A DNA stretch of 64,000 nucleotides, taken from contig JADWOT020000001.1 of the NCBI GenBank assembly GCA_036345935.2, positions 10,471,801 to 10,535,800 on the forward strand, written 5' to 3'. Source of the stretch: Taenia hydatigena. Its lineage: Eukaryota > Platyhelminthes > Cestoda > Cyclophyllidea > Taeniidae. The number at the start of each line of letters is the position of its first letter. Within the stretch, counting starts at the first letter, position 1. Below, piece by piece: positions 45,862-58,300 of this stretch. Under the pieces are notes generated by a model that saw only the letters and a program-made list of their open reading frames with translations, was not told where the DNA came from and searched no databases. Both the position numbers and the translations under genes were made by a program.

Positions 45862-48800
45862 CTGCAAAGAAACAAGTGATCTCGAATTTCAGATGTGAAA
45901 ATGTGCCTCCCAGCGACTGCTCTACGACCGCCACACCACAGGTCTGGTTCAGATAACTGCCCCATTCTAACACACCTCGTCTTTTTTCGCTTGCATTTAT
46001 CCTAATTAGTGCATGCGGCACGAGCCAGGATGACCGATCGTCCTTGCTTATTGAGTGACACGAGTCATTTGCACGTGACGAAATGGAGCAATTGCCCATT
46101 TTAAGTCACAGCGTCTACTACTATCTTCAATCAGACGATACTTTGCTAAAAGGATTAAAAACACAAAATCAATTTTCTTAATAATATCAGCTGCTCAGAA
46201 GCTAAAATGCTTGCAAATACTTATCTGCCTTCACAACGTAAAGATACACAACGGACAATCAGTTGCAACAGATTGGCGCCTCTGAAACCATTTAGTTGCC
46301 TAGGCTCACAACCAGGCTGCCTCCTCTGGCTAGCTGTAAACAAGCTAGAAACTCACTGAGATCCTTCTTGCATACTTTTCGTGCTGTAGAATGGACACTA
46401 GGTTAGGCGATCAGTGAGATCCTTACCACGTAAATACATGCTTAAATCGCAATCGCTTCTCCTAGTTTCACCATCTGCAGTCGGCGATGTAAAGGGCACA
46501 GAAAAGTTCCACTTCACATTCACCATCTCAGACATGCCTCCTTTCTCCACTACCGCACACTACTTTACCGACATATCTACACCACAACATTGAGACCGGT
46601 CTACACAGTGAATTCGTTACTGAAGCACTCTCGTCCGCGTCGAGCATCTGCCTCGTCTATGCTATGGGTATGGAGGCATGCAATATGCCTCTGTATCTAT
46701 ATCACTAAGCAAGGAAAACAGTTCTCAATGTCAAATTTGCAATTCAGAAATAACCAGAACAGATTTTCGTGGGACGCTGTGGTACAGAATCAAAACCACC
46801 TACCAAATGGCTAATTGTTTCTGTCAAATGATGTTCAGGCAACAAGTCAAAGCGCGATTAGTAAATGAAGCCTTTTACAGGCAAAACCTAGCGCTAGGTA
46901 AATAAAAATATGTTTGATTTGATGCGTATTGTACAATCAGGCATATTTCGAACACGTCTCTCTGCCAACTAAAACCTGTTGATTATGTGGTCCTGCTGAA
47001 AAGCAATGAGTAGAGGCGGTAGAAGGGGAGGTGGGCCGCGAAATTAATTTGCCTGCAGAACAGAGTTTAAAGACAATGCATCATTGCATTCGATGGTCAT
47101 TTCACGATCCACATCGTCCTTACAAAACTTGCAAAAAGGAGTACAAGATTTGAATGCTAACAAGGCGGATTAAGTTCCAGTGAGTTATTCCCTCATAATA
47201 TGGGGTGGAACTTTTGTGTCTTGGATGGTCTGTTTAATTTCTTGTCAGAGTTCCTCAGAGGTAGGTCAACGTTTCAGTTGTGTTATCCGGCAAGATTTTG
47301 TGGTGCAGTAAGCTTCTGCCTCACTGACATGCACATGCCTCGAACAGAATAGCTACCCAGCAGTCCAGCCTAGATATCTTCCTGCTGGTGAGGAGTTGAA
47401 TCCACTAAAAGTAAAGGCAATCATTGCTGCTATTTGGTGCCAAACACTGCCTCTCCATTGTTTGGGAACCGGAATTATGTTATTATCAGGAAGAAATTTT
47501 ACTCGGTCCATCGCGCACTGGTTTACGTGGCCTGATTGTTAGACTTGGTTTACTGAGCTTAACATGCTTTCTACCTCAGCCCTTAACAACGATTGTAGTC
47601 GCACTCAACTTGGATTTCTAGCCGCTGAATTTGCTGCCCATTTGCATTTATATTTGTGAACCCAGATTGTGCAATTTTTATTGTAGCTCCCAAAAACTGC
47701 GGTTCTCATTGAAAAATTTAAATACTATTAAAGATGGTCCCTTTGGCAAGTGAAACCTGCCAACTCCACGTACTCAAACTAATTCCGCACGTGTAGAACA
47801 AGGTAATTCTGGACAGAATGCTAATGTGCACCCGTCTCACTCTTTGCCAAGGCCAACGCTCACGGGGTCAAATCATGACTGAGCTTGTGACTTTACTCCC
47901 CATCAGCTCTCCCACCTGATGTGTCGGCAACGCAACGGCACGAAGTGGTGGCATCATATTGTTGGTGCTTTGATTCATTTACCTTATTGCCCCTATCTAG
48001 GTCGAAGTATTAACACAAAGAGATACCTAAACAAATTCGGAATCTGTTTAAAGACTATTTACGCAGCCCAGAACTATTTGAATTCCCATGTCCAAAACCA
48101 AGCAGAATGTAGGCACAGGAGAGCGCTGCAGGAACTGATGTCGACACCAGTCGTGCAAATCAGTGGGGAGTCTTCACCTGCATTTGTGAGATGAAATAGA
48201 TTTACTGAGTTGATGGTTCTCATTTAGCTTGCTGATTATTATCAAAATGAACACGAAAGGCAATGCAATTCTTGACAAGTAGATCAATGAGGCATGGTAG
48301 ATATCTGGTAGACTCTTGTATGCTTCAGCGACTCTAGGCATGATGACCCTAGCTATTTCAGAATTTTCTGCTTACCATTAAAACAGAAACCGCAATTTCA
48401 TTTGGTGAGGTCATTTGAAGTTTATTGTTGATAACTTAATTTCAAGCCCATTGCCACGTCAAGAGCATACTCATGCACGATCGAGCATGCAGCGAATATG
48501 CGGAGTCTCGACCTATCCTGTTTCAAGGGTTGACCGGATCGTGAGAATAAATATAGCATAGCTTTTATATCAAGCACACATATGTGTACTTAATAGGCCC
48601 AGTCAAGTTCATTAAGTGCTGCACTTAACTGTTCATGTGAGCTTAACGATGGTAGAATTCTGCCTACAGCAAGACCATGCGCAAATGCGGTTGCACTTAT
48701 ACGCCTAAGGGGCTTATCATAATTGCAGGAACCTAAAGTAAGGCATGATCGGGAATCGGATGCAAGGTCAAGCATAAAAGTGCCAAAGAAAAACGTCTTA

Positions 48801-51800
48801 ACGCGAGAAAACTGTTGAGATAGATGCCATTACGTAAAGAGGTGCGGATCAACGATCTGCAACTTTTGCGGCGTGTGCGACAGCTCATCTGCGATGTGTA
48901 GCAGTTGGTTGAGCGGGCAAGCAATTCAAACTATTGGATTATTGCCCCTGTGCGTTGAGGCCGGAAGTGGGACTGTTGGCCAGATACAACAAAATCTAAG
49001 TGGTTAAGCGGCCGAGGTCGTGTAAATAAGGACACTGAGTAACTTGATATTAGGCATTACGTTTGTAGAGACCATGACCTTGACAATGCAACTGTCATTG
49101 TGACTGTGCATGAAGAATGCTCTAATTATGTAGGCAAATCTGCAATGAAAACAATCAGTACGCAACAGTATGATGTCTTGTGGCTTTACCACTGGAGTTA
49201 TCACGTAAATTAGAAAAGCGGCAAGGGTACTTAACTTGACAAGAGTAGAAATGCCGTTGAGACAAGGAAGTAACTCACTGGCTGGAATAGTGCCACGCAT
49301 CAGGAGACAGTCACCATCGGCTACCAAGAGGCAAAGAACACCAAAATCTCTTTTCTCCACCAATCTCAATGGCTGCATTTCCATCCTACCCAAACCACGC
49401 CAACCCTCTTCTCCTCAGTTTACTCCACTCTTTAATTCCTTTCGACCTGTCTGTCAAAAATCATCATCGCCATACTCGCATATCCAACGCTAATTAATCG
49501 CTTTACCCATGGCAGCGAATGACACAACATGTAACTTAGTTCTAACGCAAGCCATGGCGTAAAAGCAGTCTTGATGAGACAAAAGGAGGTCATTTGCTGC
49601 GCGCGACAGCAATCGCGTTCTTCCATGTAAGCCCCTCTGTTTGTTGACCGTAACCATGCCGTAAAATCGTTGAGGGCAGGAAACGGGCATATGTATTGCG
49701 CATCTGCGTGCCACACAATTGTGGTTTACTTCACAAAAACGGTTCAACAATTTTATCCTTTGCGCTTTGCATTCGTCTACTGTGGCCGCACTTCACAAGG
49801 GTTAGAGAAGGTGAAGGAGAGTTAACGAAGATCTCGACAGTTTCATACCGCTTACCAGATTGCGCTTTTATCAACTCATTTCTTGGCATTTTTACCAGCA
49901 GTATACAACTGGATCTTTAATGATCTATATTCATTGTTTTTTATGTCATGGCTAGTGTTTGGCATCAGCTACGTGTTATGTTGTCTTCTTTAACAGCCTG
50001 AGCTATATGTTAGCAGTGGATATGGGACAAAGGAGATGACCATTCCCCAAGTAAAGGCAAGAAATGAAAACAAAGGCAAATCGAGCTTAGGATGGAGTCA
50101 AGACAACAATGCAATTAATTAATGGGTGCTCGGTATCTTCGGCTGCAGGATAATCGATGATGACTGTCTCCTGGTACGTAAAACGCGGGGCAAATTGTGA
50201 ATGCACACAGTGTGATACGTTGATCGCCTATCATAGCTGTACTTCCTTGTGTTAAGAGTCACGTTAAACAGCGTCCATCAAACCGAAATTGTAAATTTTA
50301 GAGTGAAAATAGCAAAATTCGACACTTGACCGCCTCAGTAAGTAGCGGTGATTCGCCTAAATGCCAGAAAGTCTGCTAGCAAAGTGCTAAGCAGACTAGT
50401 CCGCACCGTGCCACAGCCATCACCGTAGAAGCCTTAAAACCCTTACTGTTAGTCCGTTTGTGGCAATGCTTCATTCCATCTACATATTAATGTACAAATG
50501 TTCAGGTGGCATGCGTATCCATGTAATCTCTGTAGTCCTGCATTTTCAAGCAAAACGTGACCTCCAAGATTAGAGACATAACCACCATGTAGCGAATAAA
50601 TAACAAGCATTGGCGAGTTCAGTGGTCGCAAAATGCCGAAGCGTCCTAAATTCTTTGTTGTTATCTCTAGGCTCCCCTTATGATGTTTGGCCAGCATCTA
50701 AAGCCGAGATGCATAAAAATACCTTCTTCGTGGTCCCATAAGGGAAAAACAATTGCCCACATTACTACATCCATGCTCATCTGGAGTTGAATTCATACCC
50801 ATTCGGTGATCGCCAGGCTCTTCTTATTACGCGTTTCCACCACACTCTTCTACTGTAACTCTATTGGTAGCACTTTGCGTAATGCGATTCGCATTAGGCT
50901 GAAAATGCAGCTGCCGCATCACAAATTCCGGAAGGCATTAGCTGAGGCTCCCCAAGATTTTTGACAATAATAAAAACCTGCCTTTTTGTCCACATTTGAC
51001 AGCTCTACTTGCTGATGCTCTGATCTTGAATCTAGAGTAGATGTTTATTCGAGTGTTTAGGTAGCACAGGTTTTAGGCCCCTATGGTCAATAAGCAATCG
51101 ATTTTCTTCACCTTTTTTCTTCTTGAAGCGACTGGTAGTGCGCATGGTGACCTTGGTGGTTTTAAAACCTCAAAGCAAATCAATTCTTCCATTGAATGAT
51201 AGGTTTCCTCCAGGAGAGTGTATAGTATGCGTTTTAGCGGCCGTCAGATCTAGCTGGCATCTATCACGTTCTTGACGATTTCCATAGCTCTTAAAGTTCT
51301 TTCCTTGCATTGACGATGACATGACCTTAGCTGCAGCTCGATAGTAGCTTTAAAACAACGATGTTTCGTTGGGTAAAGACGACGCCTTTTGCGAAATTTA
51401 AAATAAGAAATCACATTCTGATTTGAACTGGTTACATTCCAAATTCATCTTCTTCGGCTACCAAATCCTGTCCTTACCGGTAAGTGCGATCTGTTGAGTA
51501 ATAGAACCGTTCTGAACTTGTACTAGTAAACAAGAAACAAGCCGGCATCAAAGTGAGTTTTAAACAAGTAGGTCAAAATGGTTTAAGCAAACAATATAAG
51601 GAAAATAAGGCACGTCTTTGCTCATCGAGCTGACAGCGCTCAGCCCTCACACCCCAATTACTCGATTCGAGATTATCAATTGACTTGAATGAAAGAAAGT
51701 TTAGAGCTCTCTACAATCCTCTGCTGTCACCACAGGCATCATTATCCGTATTTAAGAAACGCTGGGATGTTTCCTTCCGTGACTGGAATAAAAGCGTGTT

Positions 51801-52559
51801 TGCTGCAGAACATAGCTGAATAAAAAGTCCAGATGGGGAATAAGCTACCCAAATACTTTCAAGGCCTCATTCTAAAAGCCGATTAAGTAGCCAGTTTGTC
51901 ACTGACAATTGCGGATACCAGCTTTTTTATCCGATTTGGCGCCATTTACCATTAACAGCAGCAACAGAAGCGGTCCGAGTTGGTTTCCTTTTGGGCGATC
52001 AACTTAAACGACGAAACAATGCTGCGTTGGCAGCAAAAAGTATGTATGCAGCAGGTGGACACCTTAGGAGAAAAGGATAGATCAGCTGATAAGACATCTG
52101 CTTTAATCTTACAAACCTTTGGGAAAATACCTTGCCTCGTGTCAGGTAAACTTTACCGCCTAGCATTAATGAAGCTATTGTGAGCTAATTGGCATCGTGT
52201 GCTCGGGATTACGGCTTGCTTAAAGCATTGTTTCCGCAAGATTGCAGACGGTATACAGATTTTTGACAAGCAACCTGTCTTCCTTTAGAGAGATTGCACT
52301 GAGTGCCTCGCAGGGAGGGTGCATTCTTGTTGAGACTAGTGGGTACGGCCGCCCAAGTTCTCAAACCGCTAGTCTATGAAGCTGTGAATTGGGCCACTCT
52401 ACATAGCACTTCTTATCACGGTTAGCACTTCATCTACATCCCCTAAGAAAGTTGCTAAAGTCATCATTAATGGTATTGTTTTAGAGAAAATAAACGGATG
52501 AGCGACTAAATCAAGATCCACCTATTCAAACTCTTTGCTTTTACCACAGTGTAAAGGGC
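45862..52559. other. No firm gene
   Basis: The minus frame 49004-49393 (129 codons) is the longest here. It contains a TTGATTGTTTTCATTGCAG acceptor followed by 26 open codons (FAYIIRAFFMHSHND onward) to a weak GTAATG. It is possible as an exon but unsupported. Nothing else was identified. Confidence 0.33.
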
Positions 52560-53261
52560 ATGAAATGGCTAGACGTTTACCTCTGCAAGATGCTTTTACT
52601 TACAAGCGCAGAGGGATGCCCGGAATATTATGATCGTGCAATTGAGTATTACAAAAACCAAAAGGTTTTATTTCGTGGCCCCGCATTGAGAGTGCTTCCT
52701 GCTAATGCACAAGCTCCGATTAACAGCTTGATCACCACGTCATGTCGCTGCTCAAGGCTGTTGCCATAAGGGAGGAAAGGCTACAGGTGCGACTTGCCAG
52801 TACTGCGTTCGCTTCCTCCACCCGTCTCTGCATGGACGTGTCTGCGGATGTTCCGCACTGGACATGCGTGAATAGTCAGAAGAATGTGGAGAAGGAAGAG
52901 AATGGATGCAGCTGAGCAGTTATGACTGTGTCGTTATGTATCTTGATTGCCCTGATTTTATATATCGGGATTGTAGAAACACCTGAATGCCGTAGCCGAT
53001 GTTGTAACAGGCTCGATGTGGCACACTCCAGATGGCTACCTGAACTTGGACTGTATGCAAAAGATGTTCAAGGCCTCGGGAGGCTTTGGCTTTATTCCCT
53101 TTTACAAGTTATTTGATAGTTGTCGCATTTGGTGCAACCAGAGGCAAAACAATTCGACGACCATTTTAGTGGAAATAGTACAGCGAGCCTGTCTCCATGT
53201 CATATGGAGAAAGAGTGGAGCTCTACACGTTCAAGAATGTTCACGATTAGGCGGTCTGTGA
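52560..53261 (+). pseudogene. Decayed paralogue of the 248-aa family
   Basis: It starts with ATG AAA TGG CTA GAC, matching the start of 22104-22850. It keeps ITTSCRCSRLLP, a shifted YRCDLP, SYDCVVMYLDCPDF, YLNLDCM, GGFGFIPF and RIWCNQRQNN, then VEIVQRACLHVIW, in the same order. It is broken by a stop after the CRC block, by frame changes near 52785-52830 and after YLDCPDF, and by the loss of most residues matching 110-134 and about 16 matching 161-176 of the intact copy. The downstream flank, with AATAAA at 53295-53300, also matches the intact copy. It is a dead duplicate 30 kb away in the opposite orientation. Confidence 0.72.
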
Positions 53262-53500
53262 TAAAAATTTGATGAAGTGCATGAAAGCTTTCAAAATAAA
53301 TACACTCGATGCTATTTGTAAAAGCCTGCACTTTTTATGAATGGAGTGGATGGATTCGGGATAAGACCTAAGTGATTAGCAATTGTCGAGCAGTGGAACA
53401 TATATTAGCTCGGTGCAATTATCGCTGTAGAGGCATTTTTGTAGGCTACAATGGTGCCATTATCTCTTAATGTCCAGCCACTGCGTATGAGAATAAGGAT
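53262..53500 (+). other. 3' flank of the decayed paralogue
   Basis: It contains AATAAA at 53295-53300 and, beyond it, pieces that match the minus-strand flank of the intact copy (CCTGCAC, GGATTCGG, TTTTTGTAGGCTAC, CAGCCACTGCGTA). The duplicated unit therefore covers at least about 1 kb. Confidence 0.5.
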
Positions 53501-54429
53501 TTTCAGGCAACAAAATTTTTTTTTCTAAATTCAAACCTGATACGTTAAAGACTATTCGATTGCATTAGGCGACTTAAACAGTCGATCCGAGAGAATGTTT
53601 GATTTTGCAGCTGGATATTCCTGACTTTGACTGTCCTCCTGCGTGCAGCATAATCACACGCGGGACACCTGGTGGCGTGTACTTGCAGACACCGTGACGC
53701 ATTTTCCTGCTTCAACCTTTTCTGCTAACCTCCCAACACCAAATTTGAATTAGGAATTTACTTTCTGCTTTACACTGGTAGGTTTGCACTCTGTTATTAC
53801 GTTGAAAACCAAAGAATGCAGATTCTGAAATCAGACAACGTTGATTTTGCTTTTCGGCAACTAGCTTTGCGCTCACCAAATGATGATCAAGTGAAAGGAC
53901 ATTGGTCATTGAGCGTTACGAGTTATGACCCGCAGTCGTAATCATAATCGTATCTCAAATCAAAGCAAAAGATAGCCTCATATGGAGTGATTGTCATTGA
54001 TGTGCAAAAAGCTTAATTACTATGCGGTTGATCTTTCAATGCTAAACAGGGAGACGCATTCTTAGCAGGAACCTGATGAGCCTGTGAAGGTGGGTTCGCC
54101 AGTTACTCTTGCTTGAGGCGTCCAATATTTTACATACGCATGGCTAAACTGTCCGCTTGAAGTGTTGCTTGCTCTACCCGCAAATAATTTTGGGGACCAT
54201 ATGCCATGTTGACATCACGGCATGACATCATCAAGGGAGCATAAGCATTGGTGGTTAAGGTGAGAGTTGGGAGCGCGATAGTCGAGCACCTCATTGCGCT
54301 ATCCTATTCTCCACGTTCGAACACAGGTAGGATGTGACGCTTGCTGGCAGCATTTGACCCATTTTCAACCACAGTCGCATTTGATAGCTGGCTAGTCGAG
54401 TTTAAATTAGCTGTCAGCTAAATTGTTAA
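53501..54429. other. No gene seen
   Basis: Frames are short and no repeat matches were noticed. Confidence 0.35.
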
Positions 54430-54957
54430 ATGACTGGCCAGCAGAACCATCCGCCTATACAGCTTACCTTACACCTGACCAGCATTTCTCATGGGTTCGA
54501 TTGTTGGCGCAGTAAGGTGTCAGAAGCCATGCTGTCTTTTCTACGTCCTCTGAGGATCCATGAGCACTACCAACAGCAACAGGAATTTGGATACTGGAAC
54601 CCAACTGTTAGGTTGAACCGAATCATGGTCAAGTGTGGAAACTAGGCATGCATTGCCAGCTTTCTAGGCAGTGGCAGTGTACGTTTGTTCCGTCAAAAGA
54701 ATGGCAATTTGCAAAGCTAATCGTAACCGACGTGGGACACTATTTTGGTGGAATGACCCACACCTTATATGTGCGACATATCAGTGACCAAGGAATCATC
54801 CAGAGGACAGAGTTCATCTCGCCTAATAAGGACGAGAGTGTGCATGAAGACGATGAAACCCACGTGGGTCGGCACAATTGCACAACCCTTCCATTCACCA
54901 GAAAGCGTTGGTCTTATGTTGCGGATAATGCAGTACTAGACCACGTCACAAATGCGT
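54430..54957 (+). CDS. Coding-like block, two consecutive frames, function unknown
   Basis: Two plus-strand frames follow each other: 54430-54645 (71 codons from ATG, ending in a basic VRLNRIMVKCGN) and 54633-54959, which overlaps it in another frame. The second contains a good acceptor, GCCAGCTTTCTAG at 54667, followed by hydrophilic sequence: TFVPSKEWQFAKLIV, YVRHISDQGIIQRTEF, then the acidic ESVHEDDETH next to a possible donor (CCCAC|GTGGGT). This fits either an exon starting at 54668 or a frameshifted pseudogene. No domain is recognised. Confidence 0.3.
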
Positions 54958-54959
54958 GA

Positions 54960-55180
54960 CAAAATCACGACCATTAGACCTCTCTACATTCACTCATTCC
55001 TCACAGATGGTGCAAAAGTCGTCGGCATTATGTGTTCCTATGATTAGCCCTTTACCCATACACTTTAAATCTCGTGTGGATGGGGCGGTGTGCGTCTGAA
55101 TGGACGTTAAATAGGTAACTGTTGTATAACTGACTCTATGGAAGGAATCATATTATTAAATTTGGTCTCATTATGGTACC
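54960..55180. other. Spacer, nothing seen
   Basis: A short A+T-rich spacer. Confidence 0.35.
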
Positions 55181-55305
55181 GCTTGCTTAACTTTAACAAC
55201 TTGAAGCCTACTAGTAGATACCTCTTTTGGTGGTACTTTGTACACAATTTCGGTGCAACAAATCAGAGGCCGAAAGAAAGGCACAATATGTTGGTGCAAA
55301 GGTCT
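55181..55305 (+). repeat. Coding-derived repeat, copy A
   Basis: It aligns with 61432-61562. Plus-frame translation gives ACLTLTT, a stop, then SFGGTLYTISVQQIRGRKK and WCKGLHN. Copy B gives ACLASTTCRL, then SLGGTLRTNSVYQSRGQKK and WCRNGHN. Most changes are conservative or at third positions. This is either a relic of a gene family or a dispersed element with a coding part. Confidence 0.5.
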
Positions 55306-58300
55306 GCATAATCATATTAATAATGCAATTTGTCGATTCCAGTCAAACAAACGGCAACTTCCGCCTGAACAATATACGCTGCTCTTAACATCAGTGAGAT
55401 ATGAAGTTGATTTACAGCATCACTGATCGCATAAGAAACTAAAGAGGTAGCTTGAGGTGTTGCCATCTCTAACTGTGCTCATATATACAGCCTGAATCAT
55501 TGTAAACGAAGTTAAGTGGCATAGAATCAAGATTTTCATTTTGTGCCAAGTTCCGCAACTGCAACAAGTGTCTGTTCACCTGAAATCAGTGTCCTTTTTT
55601 AGTCAATCTTTCGATACCGATCTCTGATGCTCCTATTATTTCAATTTGTTGCCCCATGCTACTTTTTCTAGTTAATGCCAAATATTGTAAGTCTTATGGG
55701 TTTGTGGGAAGGGCCGTGGTGCAGTAGAGTAATGAATACGACTGCAACTGCAGATGCAATTCAGTGTACGCTTTACACACCAGCACATTAATTGCAATTA
55801 GGCGCAATTCCTCGCCAATTCATTCAACTTTTGGTAGACTGAGTTACTTGCAATAATCACAGTGCGGGATGGAACGTGGAAAGCATACGATGCACCGATA
55901 TTAAGGCTCCTTAGGCGCAGTAACTTGTAGCCCGGAATTGAAGCAGCCTAGAGATAGACTGAATAAACAATTGATGCGAATGAAAGGCACTTATACCAAC
56001 CATGATTACAACTGACTGCTGTGAATCCTAATGCAATCCTTGCGAATCATCGATTGCTAAAGTGTGGAAGGAAGTTTGCACGCGCAAGCGAATTACCAGA
56101 TAGAAGTGTCTGCAGCTCACAGAAGACGATACTGAGGCATTTTACTGCGACGTAGCCAACATCGCGGCTGATGTGCGCACCCAGCCTCACAGATTCCCTT
56201 CTACTTGCACTGGTCTCAGCAATCCAACGTCGTAGAGAGCTTATGACACCAACTGACGTCACTCGAACCAAACGCATTTTTACTTAGCAGTGATTGGATA
56301 GGTGAGATAAGATAACGTCGGCTTGGAAGTTGAGGTAAACTTGCGAATCTGTTAGTGATTTTTAAAGGAAAAAGAACGTGTTGCATGCTCTTGCTTCTAG
56401 GCAGCAAGAATTCAAAACATTATGAGCATTACTTAGGAATTGTTCAGCTAACTTTAGTGAAGATCAAAACGTGTGTTTCCTAATCGTGTTTACGCGCAAA
56501 ACTGGCCCCATTTCTCAAAGTATGAAGCAGAAGAACCACTTTACCCAATTCCTTGCACCACTAAAATGTAATTATTTACAAAACTACACTCTGCATCATT
56601 CAATCGCATTGGCGACTTGGAAAAGCAAAAGTGAAGAAGTTAGCAGAATTTCAGCATCCCAGTTGCGTCCCATTAGAATGGCACAAATGGTGTTGATAGT
56701 TAGAGATATCCGTCTTTAAAGAATTACTAAATGTCACATTTTATTCAGCAGGAACGTGTAAATAATCAAGAATATAGGTGCCGCTTCGTCAACTCACCCT
56801 AGTGCATCCCTCAAGCGTGGCGGATTGATTGGCTGCCATTCAGGAAGTTAGCTCCGCACCGTTGAACTTAAGGCAGGTTTCTTACAAAGATATAGTAAAA
56901 GAGCTGATAAAAGTGTAAACTCATGACTTGCCTTCCATAATAGCTTAAAGAGGTTCAACGAAATCGCTTGGTATAAAAGTAATAAGCTAAACCTCGCGGA
57001 TAAAGGCAGATTAATTGTGATGAATACAACTGATGCATGCCTCTGTCTTTATTCGTTTCTTAGGTGCTTTCTCACTAATTGCAGGTGTAAACGGAGCAAA
57101 GACTGCGGAGAAATATTGTAATCTGATTCAGTCGGATGCCCAGGGCTTGCGAATTTGTATTTCTATACATTTTTGTTAAGGGACGAAGTTGCTTTTGCAT
57201 GGCAAATCTTGACGCATACTATAACATGCGCCCGTAAATAGACCTCACGCCAAATGTCAAACTTGATTTCTTCAGCAACGGATCGCTACTTCTAAGGAAG
57301 TACAAAAGGCTGCTGCCTTGGCGTGTAAGTGCGATGCAGTTATAAACCAAAGTAATTGATTCAATAGTATCATAAAAAGCGTTAATAGCAAAATAGATGT
57401 CTTTTCTTGTGCATTGAAAGGAAACCCAATTATGGAAGCAGGAAGTCGGTTAATCGGACGAACGTTATATCGAAACTGTGGTAGTAATAAATGGACTGTA
57501 GTGCAACTATTTGCACTGAGGTTTTTATAGCTTAGCACTAAATTGATGCCGTTCAAACGCTAATAAGATTTTGCGGCTTAAGCGTTTCTTGATGGGATGA
57601 GTCGTGCCAATACATGCTTAAATAATGTCCTTAGATTTTTGAGACATTGTTTCTCCATGCGCACTTTTACAGCAACTCCAAAAGCAGAGTGTCGCTATGC
57701 TTTAATAAACCGGTGTGATCTTAGCAGTAAGCAACATAAAGTCCGTCAAGCAGAAATTGCGATCATGACCCGTATTGCTGCAGAGGCCAATTTTAGTTTG
57801 CCCTTACGCTACGCCAGTGCACTACACTAGGCACCTTTGGAGTCCGAAGAATTTCAATCCACATGCCAGCCGCGCGATCATCGACTGTGCATAAAAGTGG
57901 AGCATCTTGTTTCACCAAAAGGGAGCAGAGTGTGGACTTACCGCAATGATCCTTCTCTGTATGCTGCGTTAGATGTGAACGATGGATTTTGATCTAAGTG
58001 ACAGCAAATGCGTCAATTAAGTCAAAAAATAAACTTGTCACGTATCAGATTGTTAGATGACAAATGGAAAATGAAGCGAATTTGCTGATGGAAGTGGGTG
58101 CGCACATTAACCAATGCAAATGATATCCTTACAACAACAGCAATAACAGGTCAAAATATCCTTTTTTATGAAACGAAGTCGCTCCCAACTGCACTTATGA
58201 CTTACGATTTAACTACTGAAATTAACTTCGCCAAACTTTGGATATCAATTCCAAGTGCTAACCCGCTCACAAGTATAATTACTCAAATTCACAAAGAGCA

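Noticed and set aside
49004..49393. A 129-codon minus frame with a strong internal acceptor
   Set aside because: Hydrophobic stretches are common by chance in A+T-rich frames, the donor is weak, and an open plus frame overlaps it.
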